8,109 nucleotides of DNA from Corynebacterium accolens. GTDB lineage: Bacteria > Actinomycetota > Actinomycetes > Mycobacteriales > Mycobacteriaceae. The translations under genes and the position numbers were made by a program. The stretch is taken from positions 917,574-925,682 of the forward strand of contig NZ_CP100376.1 in the NCBI RefSeq assembly GCF_030515985.1. Reading direction: 5' to 3'. This document shows positions 1 through 6,187 of the stretch, piece after piece. The notes below the pieces were generated by a model. That model worked only from the letters and a program-made list of their open reading frames with translations, was not told the origin of the DNA and ran no database searches. Every line of letters begins with the position of its first letter. Within the stretch, counting starts at the first letter, position 1.

Positions 1-822
1 TTTATTGAGGATCAAATGAGGCAGTCGGTCTCCTGGGGGCAGTGGTTTATCTGGGCCGCACCCTGGTCCATCCTGATGTCCGTTGCGCTGTACTTCATCA
101 TGCGCGCCGTCATCAAACCGGAAACGGAACGCATTGAGGGAGGAAAGGAGCTCATCGCCAAGCAGCTAGAGGACCTCGGGCCCACCTCACCGGAAGAGAA
201 AAGGCTTATCGGGTTTTCCCTCCTCCTGCTCTTTTTCTGGGCCACGGAGGGACTACTGCACCCGATTAGCTCGGCCGTCATTACCGCGGTGGCCGTCGCC
301 TTGATGCTGCTGCCCAAGATCGGCGTATTTACCTGGCCAGAGGCACAAAAGTCCGTGAGCTGGGGTACCCTCATCGTCTTTGCCATCGGCATTTCCCTCG
401 GCTCGTTCCTGCTGGATACGGGCGCCGCAACGTGGCTTTCAGAAAAGACCTTTGGGTTAATGGGCCTAGACTCGCTGCCGATTCTCGCAACGATTGCGCT
501 GGTATCGCTGTTTAATATCCTGATCCACTTGGGCTTTGCCTCGGCTACGTCGCTGGCCTCCGCGCTCATCCCGGTCTTTATTGCCTTGGCCGCCACGCTG
601 GATGTTCCCAACGGCGGCATCGGCTTCGTGGTCATCCAGCAGTTCGTCATCTGCTTCGGATTCTTGCTGCCCGTCTCGGCGCCGCAGAACATGCTGGCCT
701 ATGGCACCGGTGCCTTTAGCACCAAGCAATTCCTTCGTTCTGGTATCCCGCTGACCATCGTCGGGTACCTGCTTATCCTGCTGCTGTCTGCCACCTATTG
801 GTCGTGGCTCGGCTTGGTCTAA
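1..822 (+). CDS. DASS/SLC13-family divalent anion:sodium symporter, C-terminal part (5' partial)
   Basis: This is probably a secondary transporter that moves di- or tricarboxylates (or sulfate-like anions) with Na+ across the cytoplasmic membrane. The frame is open from base 1 (FIEDQ precedes the first ATG at 16), so the gene starts upstream and that ATG is an internal methionine; 273 residues are visible. The protein is very hydrophobic, with about six to seven membrane segments, interrupted by a charged cytoplasmic stretch at visible residues 39-67. Two DASS landmarks are present in the right order: a re-entrant-loop motif, GFASATSLASALIP (visible 178-191), and a C-terminal signature of the form FGFLLPVSAPQNMLAYGTG (visible 219-237). 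The motif usually written SNT reads SAT here. Substrate cannot be told from this half. The gene ends at TAA 820-822, followed at once by a strong terminator, so it is the last gene of its transcript. The family call is firm; the substrate is unknown. Confidence 0.85.
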   Translation, partial: FIEDQMRQSVSWGQWFIWAAPWSILMSVALYFIMRAVIKPETERIEGGKELIAKQLEDLGPTSPEEKRLIGFSLLLLFFWATEGLLHPISSAVITAVAVALMLLPKIGVFTWPEAQKSVSWGTLIVFAIGISLGSFLLDTGAATWLSEKTFGLMGLDSLPILATIALVSLFNILIHLGFASATSLASALIPVFIALAATLDVPNGGIGFVVIQQFVICFGFLLPVSAPQNMLAYGTGAFSTKQFLRSGIPLTIVGYLLILLLSATYWSWLGLV

Positions 823-835
823 CACCAGGTACTAA

Positions 836-874
836 AAAAGGGGAGGACCTGCACCGTGCAGGTCCTCCCTTTTT
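836..874. terminator. Bidirectional rho-independent terminator between the convergent transporter and gnd
   Basis: A near-perfect 18-bp stem is formed by 836-853 and 857-874 (core AGGACCTGCA / TGCAGGTCCT) with a CCG loop and one G:T pair at 840:870. The outer A-run at 834-839 and T-run at 870-874 give a U-tract in both directions. It lies between the stop at 822 (+) and the gnd stop at 886 (-), so it should end both transcripts. Confidence 0.93.
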
Positions 875-885
875 ATTTGCAGTAC

Positions 886-2337
886 TTAGTCCACCTGCGT
901 CAGGCTGCGGTCGCCGGACCACTCGACGTGGAAGGTGCCGGGCTTATCGGTGCGCTTGAAGGTGTGTGCACCAAAGAAATCGCGCTGGCCCTGAATAAGG
1001 GCGGCGGGCAGGCGCGTGGCGCGCAGGCTATCGTAGTAGGACAGCGAAGAGGCAAAGACCGGGGCGGGCAGGCCCATCTGGCTTGCCGCGACGACGACGC
1101 GGCGCCACGGTTCGATGAGGTCTTCCAGCTCGCCCTTGAAGTAGGGATCCAGGATGAGGGCGGGAAGTTCTGGATTATTATCAAATGCCTCGCGGATGCG
1201 GTCTAAGAACTTGGCGCGGATGATGCAGCCGCCGCGCCAGATGGTGGCCAGATCGCGCGGATCGACATCCCAGCCGAATTCGGCTGAACCGGCCTTGATC
1301 TCATCGAAGCCCTGGGAGTAGGCGATGAGCTTGGCGGCATAGAGGGCGCGGCGAACGTCTTCGATGAAGGCATCCTTGTCGATGTCGAAGTCCGCGTTCG
1401 TGCCTGCCGGAAGCTGGCCCTCCTGCGCGGCGGCGCGCTGCTGGCTAGAAGAAGACAGTGCGCGGGCAAAGACGGACTCGGCAATGCCGGTAATCGGCAC
1501 GCCCAATTCGAGGCCATTGATCGCGGTCCAGCGGCCGGTACCTTTCTGGCCGGCGGCGTCCAAGATGACATCGACAAGCGGGGCGCCCGTGTCCGGATCC
1601 TTCTGGGCGAGTACCTCGGCGGTAATCTCAATGAGATAGGAATCCAGGTCGCCGGAGTTCCATTCCTTGAAAATCTCCGCGATTTCGGCCGGCTCCAGAC
1701 CCGCGCCGTAGCGCAGCAGCTGGTAGGCCTCGCCGATGACCTGCATATCAGCGTACTCGATGCCATTGTGGACCATTTTGACAAAGTGGCCGGCGCCATC
1801 CGGGCCGATGTGGGTCACGCACGGGGTGCCATCTACCTCGGCGGCGATGGACTCCAGGATGGGGCCTAAGGTCTCCCAGGACTCAGCAGGCCCACCGGGC
1901 ATGATGGACGGGCCATTCAGGGCGCCTTCCTCGCCGCCGGAAATGCCCGCGCCTACGAAGTGCTTGCCGCGCTCGGCCACTTCCTTTTCGCGGCGAATGG
2001 TATCCGTAAACAGCGCGTTGCCGCCATCGATGATGATATCGCCGTCATCCATGGCATCGGCAAGCTGATCAATGACCGCATCGGTGGCCTTGCCCGCCTG
2101 CACCATGATGATGGCCTTGCGGGGGCGCTCCAGGGAAGCGACGAAATCCGCGATGGATTCGGAAGGGATAAAGTTTCCTTCGTCGCCGTGGGCCTCAATG
2201 AGGGCGTGGGTCTTTTCCGGGCTGCGATTATAGACGGCGACGGTATTGCCATTGCGGGCAAAGTTGCGGGCGAGGTTAGAGCCCATTACCGCCAGGCCGA
2301 CAACACCAATGTGCGCGAGTTCGTTCTTTTCAGTCAT
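886..2337 (-). CDS. gnd: 6-phosphogluconate dehydrogenase, decarboxylating (NADP+)
   Basis: This cytosolic enzyme of the oxidative pentose phosphate pathway converts 6-phosphogluconate and NADP+ to ribulose 5-phosphate, CO2 and NADPH. The 483 residues match the long-form bacterial family (about 470-490). The N-terminal Rossmann domain carries GLAVMG (14-19), with NRS (37-39) after the second strand where NADP+ enzymes bind the 2'-phosphate. DGGN (104-107) and SGGEEGA (133-139) line the substrate site. HFVKMVHNGIEY (184-195) contains the catalytic Lys187 and Glu194 plus His190-Asn191. The helical C-terminal domain ends with the family tail GAHTFKR...GTFHVEWSG. The start is ATG 2337; a TAGGAT -10 lies exactly 7 nt upstream, so the mRNA may be leaderless, although a weak AGG-rich stretch also precedes it. 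It is divergent from the thioesterase gene and convergent with the transporter. All key residues are intact. Confidence 0.98.
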   Translation of the reverse strand: MTEKNELAHIGVVGLAVMGSNLARNFARNGNTVAVYNRSPEKTHALIEAHGDEGNFIPSESIADFVASLERPRKAIIMVQAGKATDAVIDQLADAMDDGDIIIDGGNALFTDTIRREKEVAERGKHFVGAGISGGEEGALNGPSIMPGGPAESWETLGPILESIAAEVDGTPCVTHIGPDGAGHFVKMVHNGIEYADMQVIGEAYQLLRYGAGLEPAEIAEIFKEWNSGDLDSYLIEITAEVLAQKDPDTGAPLVDVILDAAGQKGTGRWTAINGLELGVPITGIAESVFARALSSSSQQRAAAQEGQLPAGTNADFDIDKDAFIEDVRRALYAAKLIAYSQGFDEIKAGSAEFGWDVDPRDLATIWRGGCIIRAKFLDRIREAFDNNPELPALILDPYFKGELEDLIEPWRRVVVAASQMGLPAPVFASSLSYYDSLRATRLPAALIQGQRDFFGAHTFKRTDKPGTFHVEWSGDRSLTQVD

Positions 2338-2344
2338 GGTGCCT

Positions 2345-2350
2345 ATCCTA
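2345..2350 (-). promoter_or_regulatory. Putative gnd promoter -10 (TAGGAT), leaderless arrangement
   Basis: TAGGAT on the minus strand fits the actinobacterial TAnnnT -10 pattern and lies 7 nt before the A of the gnd ATG, so transcription would start at or next to the start codon. I see no clear -35. Leaderless mRNAs are common in Corynebacterium, but a weak AGG stretch before the ATG leaves a short-leader alternative. Confidence 0.5.
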
Positions 2351-2355
2351 CGTCA

Positions 2356-2381
2356 CCGCCGCGCTTTCGCCGCGCTGGCGG
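2356..2381. repeat. Direct/inverted repeat in the gnd-thioesterase divergent region
   Basis: The 9-mer CGCCGCGCT occurs at 2357-2365 and again at 2368-2376, a period of 11 bp or about one helical turn. The same stretch also forms an imperfect inverted repeat, CCGCCGCGC (2356-2364) with GCGC-T-GGCGG (2372-2381, one bulge). It sits between the two putative -10 boxes, so it could be an operator serving both genes. It could equally be chance in GC-rich DNA. Confidence 0.35.
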
Positions 2382-2382
2382 C

Positions 2383-2388
2383 TAAGCT
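2383..2388 (+). promoter_or_regulatory. Putative thioesterase promoter -10 (TAAGCT)
   Basis: TAAGCT fits TAnnnT and ends 8 nt before the ATG at 2397. No Shine-Dalgarno sequence precedes that ATG, which favours a leaderless transcript. No convincing -35 is visible. Confidence 0.4.
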
Positions 2389-2396
2389 TAAAGACT

Positions 2397-2852
2397 ATGT
2401 CAGATACCCAGATACTCAATGACTTACTTCATACCGCGCACACGCGCCTGCTCAACGAGGAAGAGCTGGAGGAACTAAATTCGGTCAACGGCGGGCTTGC
2501 TGAGTTCATCGGCCTTACCTTCGACCGCGTGGGCCCATCCGAGGCCCGCGCGCGCCTTACCGTGACTCCACAGCATCACCAGCCGTGGGGCGTGGCCAAT
2601 GGCGGGCTATATTGCACCATCGCGGAAACGGTGGCCTCCCTTGCCAGCGTCGCGGCTGCCGATGCCCCAGCGATGGGGGTCAATAACTCCACGGACTTCA
2701 TCAGGGCGACGGGGGAGGGCGAGCTAGAAGCCGTGGCCACCCCCATTCAATTGGGCACGCGCACCCACGTGTGGAGCGTAGAAATGCGCCAAGGAGACAC
2801 ACTCATTGCACGCACCACGCTGCGCACCATGATTCTGGCTGAACGAAGCTAG
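2397..2852 (+). CDS. PaaI-like hotdog-fold acyl-CoA thioesterase
   Basis: This is a small (151 aa) cytosolic protein of the 4HBT/PaaI hotdog thioesterase superfamily, expected to hydrolyse an acyl-CoA or aryl-CoA thioester; the natural substrate is not known. Residues 1-30 form a helical N-terminal extension rich in Leu and Glu. The hotdog core follows. HHQPWGVANGG (60-70) is the substrate-loop motif, with Asn68 where many relatives have His, and Glu77 in the following central helix (TIAETVAS) is the expected catalytic carboxylate. GVNNSTDFIR (94-103) and the strands up to residue 147 complete the fold. Such proteins act as dimers or tetramers. The start at ATG 2397 is supported by a -10 just upstream; no ribosome binding site is visible. 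It is a single gene, divergent from gnd and ending 2 bp from the corA stop. In C. glutamicum, as I recall, a similar gene also lies beside gnd, so the position looks conserved. Confidence 0.88.
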   Translation: MSDTQILNDLLHTAHTRLLNEEELEELNSVNGGLAEFIGLTFDRVGPSEARARLTVTPQHHQPWGVANGGLYCTIAETVASLASVAAADAPAMGVNNSTDFIRATGEGELEAVATPIQLGTRTHVWSVEMRQGDTLIARTTLRTMILAERS

Positions 2853-2854
2853 GG

Positions 2855-3928
2855 CTAGAGCCAGTGGTTTTTCCGGAACCACGCCCACAGGCCGCCGACG
2901 ACAGCCACCATGATGATTATTGCCATGGGATAGCCAAAGGCCCAGTGCAGCTCCGGCATGATATCGAAGTTCATGCCGTAAATTCCGGCGACTAGCGTCG
3001 GCGCTGCCCACATACCGACGACGGCGGAGATCGTGCGCATATCGGAGTTTTGCTGCATAGTGACCTTGGCCACAGAGGCATCAATAAGCGAGGTCAAGCG
3101 TTCATCGAAGCTGGCCACCAAGTCATTGACCACGAGCTCGTGGTCGTAGACATCGCGCAGGTATGACCGGATCTGCTTAGAGATGAGATCCTTGTGATCC
3201 GAGACCATCGCCTTTAATGCCGCAGAGAGCGGGTAAATGGCGTGCTTCATCTCCAAGACTTCGCGCTTGAACATATAAATGCGGTCGACGTCGAATTTGA
3301 GGTTAGGGGTAAAGATTTCCTCTTCGAGTTCATCGACTTCATCGCTAATCAGGCGGGCGACCTCGGAGTAGCGGTCCACCATCATGTCCAGGATCTTCCA
3401 GGCCATGGCGACGGGGCCGAGCTCCACCAAGTCCTGCTCGTCTTCGACTGTGTACGCCAAGTTAGGCAGCTTTGCACCGTGGCGGACGGTAATGATGAAG
3501 TTAGAGCCCATGATCATCTGGATTTCGCCCGTCGAAATGATCTGGCGCTTATCTTGCACCTCATCGTGGTCGCGGTAATTCACCGAGCGGGCCACCACAA
3601 AAAGCTGGTCATCGTAGCGCTCTAGCTTAGGGCGCTGGTGGGCCATAACGGCGTCTTCCACGATGAGCTCGTGGATGCCAAATTGTGAGGCGATCTTCGT
3701 CATCTGAGATTCATAAGGCTCATGCAGGCCAACCCAGACAAACCCGCGGCCATATTCCGCCACGGTTTCCAGGGCGGAATGTGCGGAATACTCGCCGGGT
3801 AGGGCCTCACCATCGACGAAGACGCGGCAGTGCTCAATGGCGCGCTCCGCGGGAACCGGTGGGAAGGAGGGCTGACTAGGAGGCGTGGATTTCTTTCGGC
3901 CCCTAAAGGGCGTGGGTACGGACGGCAT
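2855..3928 (-). CDS. corA: CorA-family divalent metal ion (Mg2+/Co2+) channel
   Basis: This inner-membrane pentameric channel probably imports Mg2+, with Co2+ or Ni2+ as possible alternatives. The protein is 357 aa from ATG 3928. A basic, proline-rich N-terminus (1-28) is followed by the cytosolic alpha/beta domain (about 30-190) and long stalk helices, including the acidic stretch DEVDELEEE (196-204). TM1 (about 296-317) ends in the signature YGMNF (GMN at 318-320), followed by a short periplasmic loop, DIMPELHW, and TM2 (about 333-351). A basic cytosolic tail closes the protein. The frame stays open back to a TTG at 3970, but that start would lie upstream of the consensus AAAGGAGG, which is 8 nt before ATG 3928. 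The extra 14 residues would also overlap the probable promoter, so I use 3928. Neighbours on both sides face the other way, so it is monocistronic. Zn2+ export (ZntB-like) is less likely but not excluded. Confidence 0.94.
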   Translation of the reverse strand: MPSVPTPFRGRKKSTPPSQPSFPPVPAERAIEHCRVFVDGEALPGEYSAHSALETVAEYGRGFVWVGLHEPYESQMTKIASQFGIHELIVEDAVMAHQRPKLERYDDQLFVVARSVNYRDHDEVQDKRQIISTGEIQMIMGSNFIITVRHGAKLPNLAYTVEDEQDLVELGPVAMAWKILDMMVDRYSEVARLISDEVDELEEEIFTPNLKFDVDRIYMFKREVLEMKHAIYPLSAALKAMVSDHKDLISKQIRSYLRDVYDHELVVNDLVASFDERLTSLIDASVAKVTMQQNSDMRTISAVVGMWAAPTLVAGIYGMNFDIMPELHWAFGYPMAIIIMVAVVGGLWAWFRKNHWL

Positions 3929-3936
3929 CGTTTCAG

Positions 3937-3944
3937 CCTCCTTT
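3937..3944 (-). promoter_or_regulatory. Strong ribosome binding site that fixes the corA start
   Basis: AAAGGAGG on the minus strand lies 8 nt upstream of ATG 3928. This is a full-strength Shine-Dalgarno match and argues against the TTG start at 3970. Confidence 0.85.
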
Positions 3945-3958
3945 GCACGGTAGTGCGG

Positions 3959-3964
3959 ATAGTA
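3959..3964 (-). promoter_or_regulatory. Putative corA promoter -10 (TACTAT)
   Basis: TACTAT on the minus strand would place the transcription start near 3951-3954, giving a leader of about 25 nt that contains the ribosome binding site. No good -35 hexamer is visible. The dyad at 3978-3998 would cover the -35 region. The leader is too short for a magnesium riboswitch. Confidence 0.45.
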
Positions 3965-3977
3965 ACGCAATCAAGTA

Positions 3978-3998
3978 GTAAAACGGTCCACGTTTTAC
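3978..3998. promoter_or_regulatory. Operator-like perfect dyad between corA and the methyltransferase gene
   Basis: GTAAAACG (3978-3985), a 5-nt spacer GTCCA, and CGTTTTAC (3991-3998) form a perfect 8-bp inverted repeat spanning 21 bp. It overlaps the -35 region of the putative corA promoter and lies about 47-67 bp upstream of the putative methyltransferase start point. No U-tract or coding explains it, and its size and symmetry fit a dimeric repressor or activator site. The regulator is unknown. Confidence 0.6.
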
Positions 3999-4031
3999 GC
4001 AGCGGGTAAAGCTTACACCGACGGTGAGTAA

Positions 4032-4037
4032 TATAAT
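4032..4037 (+). promoter_or_regulatory. Consensus -10 (TATAAT) of the methyltransferase gene, leaderless
   Basis: A perfect TATAAT ends 7 nt before the ATG at 4045, so the first transcribed base should be the A of the start codon. The -35 region is weak. It lies downstream of the alternative GTG at 4024 and so rules that start out for transcripts made here. Confidence 0.75.
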
Positions 4038-4044
4038 CGAATCT

Positions 4045-4647
4045 ATGCCTACGTGGAAAGAAGTTACCGAAGCCAATCCCGCCCACTCCCATAATTTCGC
4101 CCGCAAATGGAAGATGCTGGAGGCGCAGGGCAAAGACATTCATGGGGAGGCCCGGCTTGTCGATGCCATGGTGGAGCGCAATTCCACCATCCTCGACGCC
4201 GGTTGTGGAACCGGCCGCGTCGGTGGGGAATTGCTGCGCCGCGGTCACAGCGTGGTGGGCATTGACGTGGACCCCATTTTGATCGAGCATGCCGAACATG
4301 ACTTCCCCGACGGCGAGTGGTTCGTTGGGGACCTGTGCACGGAAGAGGTTCCCGAAGGCCCCTTTGACCTCGCCGTTTCTGCGGGAAACGTCATGGGCTT
4401 TTTGGCCGTGGACGGCCGCGAGAAAGCCCTGCGAAATATTTTTAACTCGCTGACCCCCGGCGGGCGCTTCGTCACCGGCTTTGGGGAAGGCCGCGGATGG
4501 GACTTCCAGGACTTCCTCGATATGGCGCAGAAGGTGGGCTACCGCATTGACTTCACGTTTTCTTCCTGGGACATGAAGCTATTTTCGGAGCATTCCACCT
4601 TCTTGGTCGCCGTGCTATCTAGGCCTGGTGCGGACCTCTTGGCCTAA
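4045..4647 (+). CDS. Class I SAM-dependent methyltransferase of unknown substrate
   Basis: This is a 200-aa, probably cytosolic, Rossmann-fold methyltransferase. Motif I is ILDAGCGTG (49-57), the SAM-binding glycine loop. The acidic end of strand 2 is GIDVD (72-76), where Asp74 should bind the SAM ribose hydroxyls. GDL (95-97) follows strand 3, and FDLAVSAGNVMGFL (107-120) is the post-motif strand seen in the Methyltransf_11/25 group. LTPGGRFV (136-143) is the usual turn before strand 5. The substrate-binding C-terminus is short and gives no clue to the acceptor (small molecule, lipid, protein or RNA). I chose ATG 4045 rather than GTG 4024 because a consensus TATAAT lies between them and would start transcription on the ATG; no Shine-Dalgarno precedes either. 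It is monocistronic, divergent from corA and ends 4 bp from the thiD/tenA stop. The family is certain; the function is not. Confidence 0.9.
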   Translation: MPTWKEVTEANPAHSHNFARKWKMLEAQGKDIHGEARLVDAMVERNSTILDAGCGTGRVGGELLRRGHSVVGIDVDPILIEHAEHDFPDGEWFVGDLCTEEVPEGPFDLAVSAGNVMGFLAVDGREKALRNIFNSLTPGGRFVTGFGEGRGWDFQDFLDMAQKVGYRIDFTFSSWDMKLFSEHSTFLVAVLSRPGADLLA

Positions 4648-4654
4648 GGCCTTA
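4645..4654. repeat. Palindrome containing the two convergent stop codons
   Basis: TAAGGCCTTA is a perfect 10-bp palindrome whose ends are the TAA of the methyltransferase (4645-4647) and, on the other strand, the TAA of thiD/tenA (4652-4654). It is too short to be a convincing terminator, and no other terminator is visible between the two genes. Confidence 0.5.
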
Positions 4655-6187
4655 AAAGCGCCGGTCCGCTTGGTCGAAGAAATCGACCTCGTGGATGCTG
4701 GCGCTGATAAAGGCGCGCTCGGCGCGGGTCCGAGTGGCCTCATCCGCCTTCTCCAGGGTTTCCTCCACAATCTTGATGCTCTCGCGCACCCCGGCGAGGA
4801 AATCTTCGCCGCCGTAGACCTCCAACCAGGCATGGTAGGGGTGATCGGGCGAGTCGAATTCCGCCAGGTGCAAGCCCACCTCTGCATACAGCCAGTAGCA
4901 GGGAAGTACGGCCGCGATGCCGACGGCGTAGTCGTCCGTATGCGTAGAGCGGATGAGGAAATCCGTGTAGGCGCTAGTGACCCGCGATGGCGTGGTAGTA
5001 GCAGAATCCTTCAACCACCCGCGGTGCAGCTCAGCCTCCTCCGCGAGGCACTCATAGGCGCCTTGCGCCCAGTGCAATTGCTGTGCGGTATCCGGCGCTT
5101 GGCTGGCGAGGCGAGCCAGGGCCTTGGAGTAGGCCGCCAAGTATTGCGAATCCTGATCGAGGTAGAAGCTGAAAGCATCGTTGGCGAGTGCACCGGAACC
5201 CAGCTTCTGAATAAAGGGGAGTGCCTTTACCTCCTCCCAGTGTTCCGCCGCGATATTCCACAGGCGCTGCGTGTACGGGCCAGCGGCCGCAACCCGCGGC
5301 TGGTCTGGATTTTCTACCTCGTCCAAAGGCCCAGCCAGGTGAGGAAGCGGTACCGAGGACGCCGCCCGCATCAAGCGTTGCGAGCGGTGCAGGTGGTCTA
5401 CCGGCCCGCTGCCCTTGCCGACGGCCAGCGCATCCGCATTGGCAATCGCCTCGTGCAGCCAATCCGTCGACCATTCGAGGGCGGTTGCGGCATCATCGCC
5501 GGCACCGAGCCGCGTTGCGAGGGCAGAGGAGAGGGAGCAGCCCGTGCCATGGGTATTCTTGGTCTGCACTCGAGCCGATTCCACGCGGTGCACCTTTCCA
5601 TCTGGGGTGACCACTGCATTATCTGCAATCGCCGAGTCAAGGTGCCCGCCCTTGACGATGACCGCAGTATCCGCCTCCGCAGCCCATGCCTGCGCCACTT
5701 CGATGGCGTGGTCCAAATCCTTGGCTTCCTCCGTCTGCGTGAGTACGGCCAGCTCCTTGAGGTTGGGCGTGATGACATCAGCGCGGGAGCACAGATCGCG
5801 CACCGCCTTTTCCGCCTCGGGGGCCAAGAGGCGGTCGCCGCTGGTGGCCACCATAACCGGGTCCAAGACCACAGGGACGGACGGGTCAATGTGGTCGAGG
5901 AAGGTGGCCACGAGGTCGGTGATGTTGGCATCGGCAAGCATGCCGATCTTGATGGCGTCGATGTCTACGTCCTCGCGGACCGAATCAAGCTGCTCCTGGA
6001 GGAAATCCAGCGGCGGGACGTGGACGCTGCGCACGCCCTGGGTATTCTGGGCCACCAGCGCGGTGACCACGCTCATTCCATACCCGCCCGCGGCGGCGAT
6101 GGACTTCAGATCGGCCTGGATGCCGGCTCCGCCTGTGGGATCGGTTCCAGCAATCGAAAGAATACGGGGATAGGTTCCTTTAGCCAC
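4652..6187 (-). CDS. thiD: Bifunctional HMP/HMP-P kinase - aminopyrimidine aminohydrolase (ThiD-TenA fusion)
   Basis: This cytosolic fusion protein (511 aa) acts in pyrimidine salvage for thiamin. The N-terminal ThiD domain (about 5-265) phosphorylates HMP to HMP-P and then HMP-PP. It shows GTDPTGGAGIQADLK (14-28), AQNT (46-49), VVLDPVMVATSGDRLL (106-121), TPNLKE (140-145), the KGGH loop (179-182) and GTGC (214-217), where Cys217 is the expected catalytic or anion-hole residue. A roughly 40-residue linker leads to the TenA domain (about 306-511), which releases HMP from thiamin breakdown products. Its B. subtilis-type active-site residues are all present by spacing: Asp346 and Tyr349 (QDSQYL), Cys430 and Tyr434 (PCYWLY), and Glu500 (HEVDFF). 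The Cys places it in the TenA_C group. The start is GTG, 6 nt after AAAGGAGG, and it overlaps the thiE end by 8 bp, so it is probably translationally coupled. It is the last gene of the operon. The same ThiD-TenA order is known from yeast Thi20. Confidence 0.95.
   Translation of the reverse strand: MAKGTYPRILSIAGTDPTGGAGIQADLKSIAAAGGYGMSVVTALVAQNTQGVRSVHVPPLDFLQEQLDSVREDVDIDAIKIGMLADANITDLVATFLDHIDPSVPVVLDPVMVATSGDRLLAPEAEKAVRDLCSRADVITPNLKELAVLTQTEEAKDLDHAIEVAQAWAAEADTAVIVKGGHLDSAIADNAVVTPDGKVHRVESARVQTKNTHGTGCSLSSALATRLGAGDDAATALEWSTDWLHEAIANADALAVGKGSGPVDHLHRSQRLMRAASSVPLPHLAGPLDEVENPDQPRVAAAGPYTQRLWNIAAEHWEEVKALPFIQKLGSGALANDAFSFYLDQDSQYLAAYSKALARLASQAPDTAQQLHWAQGAYECLAEEAELHRGWLKDSATTTPSRVTSAYTDFLIRSTHTDDYAVGIAAVLPCYWLYAEVGLHLAEFDSPDHPYHAWLEVYGGEDFLAGVRESIKIVEETLEKADEATRTRAERAFISASIHEVDFFDQADRRF

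Noticed and set aside
12..692. A 226-codon open frame on the minus strand opposite the transporter
   Set aside because: It is the shadow of a strongly hydrophobic membrane protein; its Ser/Met/Ala-rich translation has no motif, and no ribosome binding site or promoter supports it.
836..874. The strong inverted repeat taken as a REP element or mobile-element end
   Set aside because: The flanking A-run and T-run and its position between two convergent stops make a bidirectional terminator the simplest reading; no target-site duplication or transposase is present.
1960..2385. Plus-strand frame of 141 codons opposite the gnd 5' end and running into the intergenic region
   Set aside because: It is a codon-phase shadow of gnd with no start signals, and it would run through the thioesterase promoter region.
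3929..4044. Possible magnesium riboswitch (M-box or ykkC-like) ahead of corA
   Set aside because: The likely corA leader is only about 25 nt, and no conserved aptamer sequence is present; the only structure is the short dyad, upstream of the probable start point.
3700..4299. A 199-codon minus-strand frame spanning the corA N-terminus, the intergenic region and the methyltransferase start
   Set aside because: It crosses both genes out of frame and runs through the promoter dyad; its translation resembles no family.
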